In this document: positions 61,901-64,000 of the stretch, one piece after another | Position numbering within the stretch: the stretch's first letter is position 1 | How the letters are laid out: every line of letters starts with the position of its first letter | Assembly (NCBI GenBank): GCA_963942565.1 | Contig: OZ012684.1 | Coordinates: forward strand, 70,975,757-71,039,756 | DNA: 64,000 bases | Direction of reading: 5' to 3' | Source: Maea johnstoni | Lineage: Eukaryota; Annelida; Polychaeta; Spionida; Magelonidae | The notes under the pieces: model-generated | Database searches by the model: none | Told to the model about the DNA's origin: nothing | Seen by the model: the letters and a program-made list of their open reading frames with translations, nothing else | Made by a program: the position numbers and the translations under genes

Positions 61901-63697
61901 ACTGGTATGTTAAGTTGAACATGTGCATGGATTACCATAAGACCCTTCTGTTAATTCATACAAATGCATGAGTATAACCTATTCATGCCCGCAGCAGCCA
62001 ATAACATCCTAATTATATTTGTACTACAATTATGATCGAAGCATTTTCTGAAGAAATATATTTGAAGGAGATATGTATATCATAAACCAATTTGCAACTT
62101 CCCTTCAAATAGTTAGTGAATAGGTTATTTTAGAATTTTTTGTAGGTCCAAGCAGCATTTGTCAAGGATATGTTTAGGCATGTATGAGTTAACCTAGGAC
62201 CCGTATGTGGCCATTGGATGAATTGAAAGGGGCATTTCACAACCATCCTGCCTCAACTCCAGTATCACATTCCTCAGCTTGCCAGTGGAAGATACAAATG
62301 TAAGTATACATTCCAGCAAACTGCACAAATTAAGTATTCTAAATACTGAATATTGTGAACACATATTCATAATAGTTAGCTGTGAGTACTTTCATCAAGC
62401 TTTAATCTATTAGAAGTCTTACTCAGTATAGTCATACTCATAATAACATACCCATTTACTGTGCTAAACATAATTAGTTCATTACTTTTTCTCAGCTAGT
62501 AAATACTTATTCCATGTGTTAATATTTGTTTCTATGTAGAAAAGATAGATTGAAATTAGTCAACATTTTTTTTGTTGGATGTACACAGTAAAAGAGAACA
62601 CCTGGTGAAAATGATTCAACATTGGAAATCCACGTGTAAGCCTTCCCAACAAAATAGTTTACTCTAAAGAACAACTGGCTTCAAGACCAATCTTCTTAGG
62701 GTAATTACATAAGGATTTTACTATTTTGTTGTCTCTTTTTAACTTATCACCTTTTTATAGGGGGAAATACTAGTCTAAACAAGATCCCACCTTTCACCTC
62801 TTAATAAAACCCTTAACTGTGGTCAAAATCGGACTACTTTTTAGAGCCTCCTATTCAGAGGTTAGAAAGACATGAAAACCATCATATGCATCTAGTACTT
62901 ATTTAACAAGACATACCATATTTCAAAGTGATATCAAAGCAAATCACTTTACTATTTTCTGAAGTTATTGACATTTAAATAGATAGGAATGGTTTGGAAC
63001 CACTACTTTAGTCTAGGTTAGGAAAGTCTGAGATAAGCGAGGGTTGTCTGTAAAATTCTTGACTGAATATTTGGACGTCCTGGTATATTTTGAGGGTTTA
63101 GATGTCCAAATGATATCCTGGTGCCCTGATGACTAAGACCCTGCCCCTAACCTAATCCTAATCTGCAACCTTCTCTGCATTATTAGAATTGAAAGGGTAT
63201 ATGCGAAGTTCCCCCAGACTTCTTGTTGATTTGGTAGTGGGTATATCTGTCATGGTCAAGTAAGCAGTTCTAAGTGCAATATTGAACAGTTAATCCTTCT
63301 TAGCCTTGCCCATTATACTCAGTGAAATAAGTACAAGTACTTAGTAAAACGATTTGCTGTTGCCATGTAGCTGAATAGTGGCTTCGCTTAGACAACATTA
63401 TGCACTCCGAAGTATTTAGTAATCATACCCAGCATGTTGGTTCACTTCCAAATATGCAGTGTAGTTTAAAATGCATAAACAACATAATCACTGCAGTAAA
63501 CTGAAAGGAATGTAAGAAATATTTGTTTTCTATCTGATGTATGGGTAAATTGTTGTTTTCACAATGGTTCATATGAGGACTGTTCCAGAAAACTCCCTTT
63601 GATATTATCTGAAAGTAATCTAAATTTTGTGTAATTAACTAGTCAAAATATTAAATTGAATAAACATCTTCACAATAATTTTCTTTTGTTTTATTAG
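58972..63697. other. Intergenic or 5' intron of the next gene
   Basis: AT-rich. Degenerate motifs such as cttcaaaagcatcat and gggaaat..gtgag recur near 60,780-60,880, 61,440-61,560 and 61,600-61,720, suggesting an old tandem repeat. No coding exon recognised. Confidence 0.45.
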
Positions 63698-64000
63698 GAA
63701 AAGAAGTGTTAACTCCATCTGCCTCTTGAGAGTTGGAACTTGGTGAAAGCCCAACAGTGACACCATGTCTTTCATCCTGGGACCTGGTACTAAGGGTTAT
63801 GAGGCATTGCAGGCCATGAAGGGAGACACTTGTCTACACCACAGAAGGCGCACATTTGAGGGAGACATGAGGGTCACTAGAGAATGTGAAGACACAATAG
63901 TTACAGATGCACCACAAAATAATCCACCAGTATGTGCTGGACCAGATAACTATTCTCACCAAACAGATGTCAGCATGGTGAATAACCATGTGCCAGACAT
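63698..64000 (+). CDS. First coding exon of an unrecognised gene, cut by the window edge
   Basis: Follows the acceptor ttgttttattag at 63,697. After 67 nt of untranslated sequence, an ATG at 63,765 in context caccATGt opens a frame that stays open for 78 codons to the edge. It starts MSFILGPGTKGYEALQAMKG, then a basic HHRRRTFEGDMRVTRECEDT, then a polar stretch. No family is recognised. Layout and codon use fit a real N-terminal exon with a spliced 5' UTR. Confidence 0.6.

Overview
The window is metazoan nuclear DNA: spliced genes with GT..AG introns, dense repeats, long (TA)n arrays, several LINE clades, tRNA-derived SINEs and terminal-inverted-repeat transposons. A sigma-class glutathione transferase resembling vertebrate HPGDS, CR1/L2-type and Tx1/L1-type LINEs, and G-rich 'CACTCAGG' repeats point to a marine invertebrate, perhaps a deuterostome such as a hemichordate or echinoderm. 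The species cannot be fixed from sequence alone.

Layout. 0-4.1 kb holds a decayed DEDDh-exonuclease fragment (minus), a (TA)n array and a 5'-truncated CR1/L2 LINE with an intact 764-codon frame. 4.2-11.6 kb looks like a TA-flanked inverted-repeat element split by a complete 6.1-kb Tx1/L1-like LINE with a 14-bp target-site duplication. 11.7-34.1 kb is one minus-strand gene, a five-exon sigma-class GST of 206 aa, whose introns are packed with mobile DNA: two TA-flanked MITEs, three related TTAA-flanked elements, three LINE fragments, a MITE nested inside a LINE, a 290-bp foldback and a 740-bp palindrome carrying two mirror copies of an unknown exon. 35-43.2 kb holds tandem and inverted repeats, a SINE, rearranged broken copies of GST exons 3 and 5 on both strands, a Penelope-like fragment and a foldback element. 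45.2-58.2 kb is a plus-strand TGS1 gene (trimethylguanosine synthase): a non-coding first exon with a promoter-like region, then nine coding exons joining in frame to 1,674 aa. 58.2-63.7 kb is intergenic. 63.7 kb to the edge is the first coding exon of an unrecognised plus-strand gene.

The two complete genes are unrelated: one is a cytosolic glutathione/prostaglandin enzyme, the other an RNA cap-hypermethylation enzyme. The unusual points are the very long TGS1 linker and the repeated exon edges inside TGS1 introns 6 and 7, the TTAA elements with shared ends but different interiors, the association of TA-flanked transposons with (TA)n arrays, and the scattered GST exon copies. Exon boundaries were set by eye from splice signals, reading phase and remembered family sequences; no database search was run.
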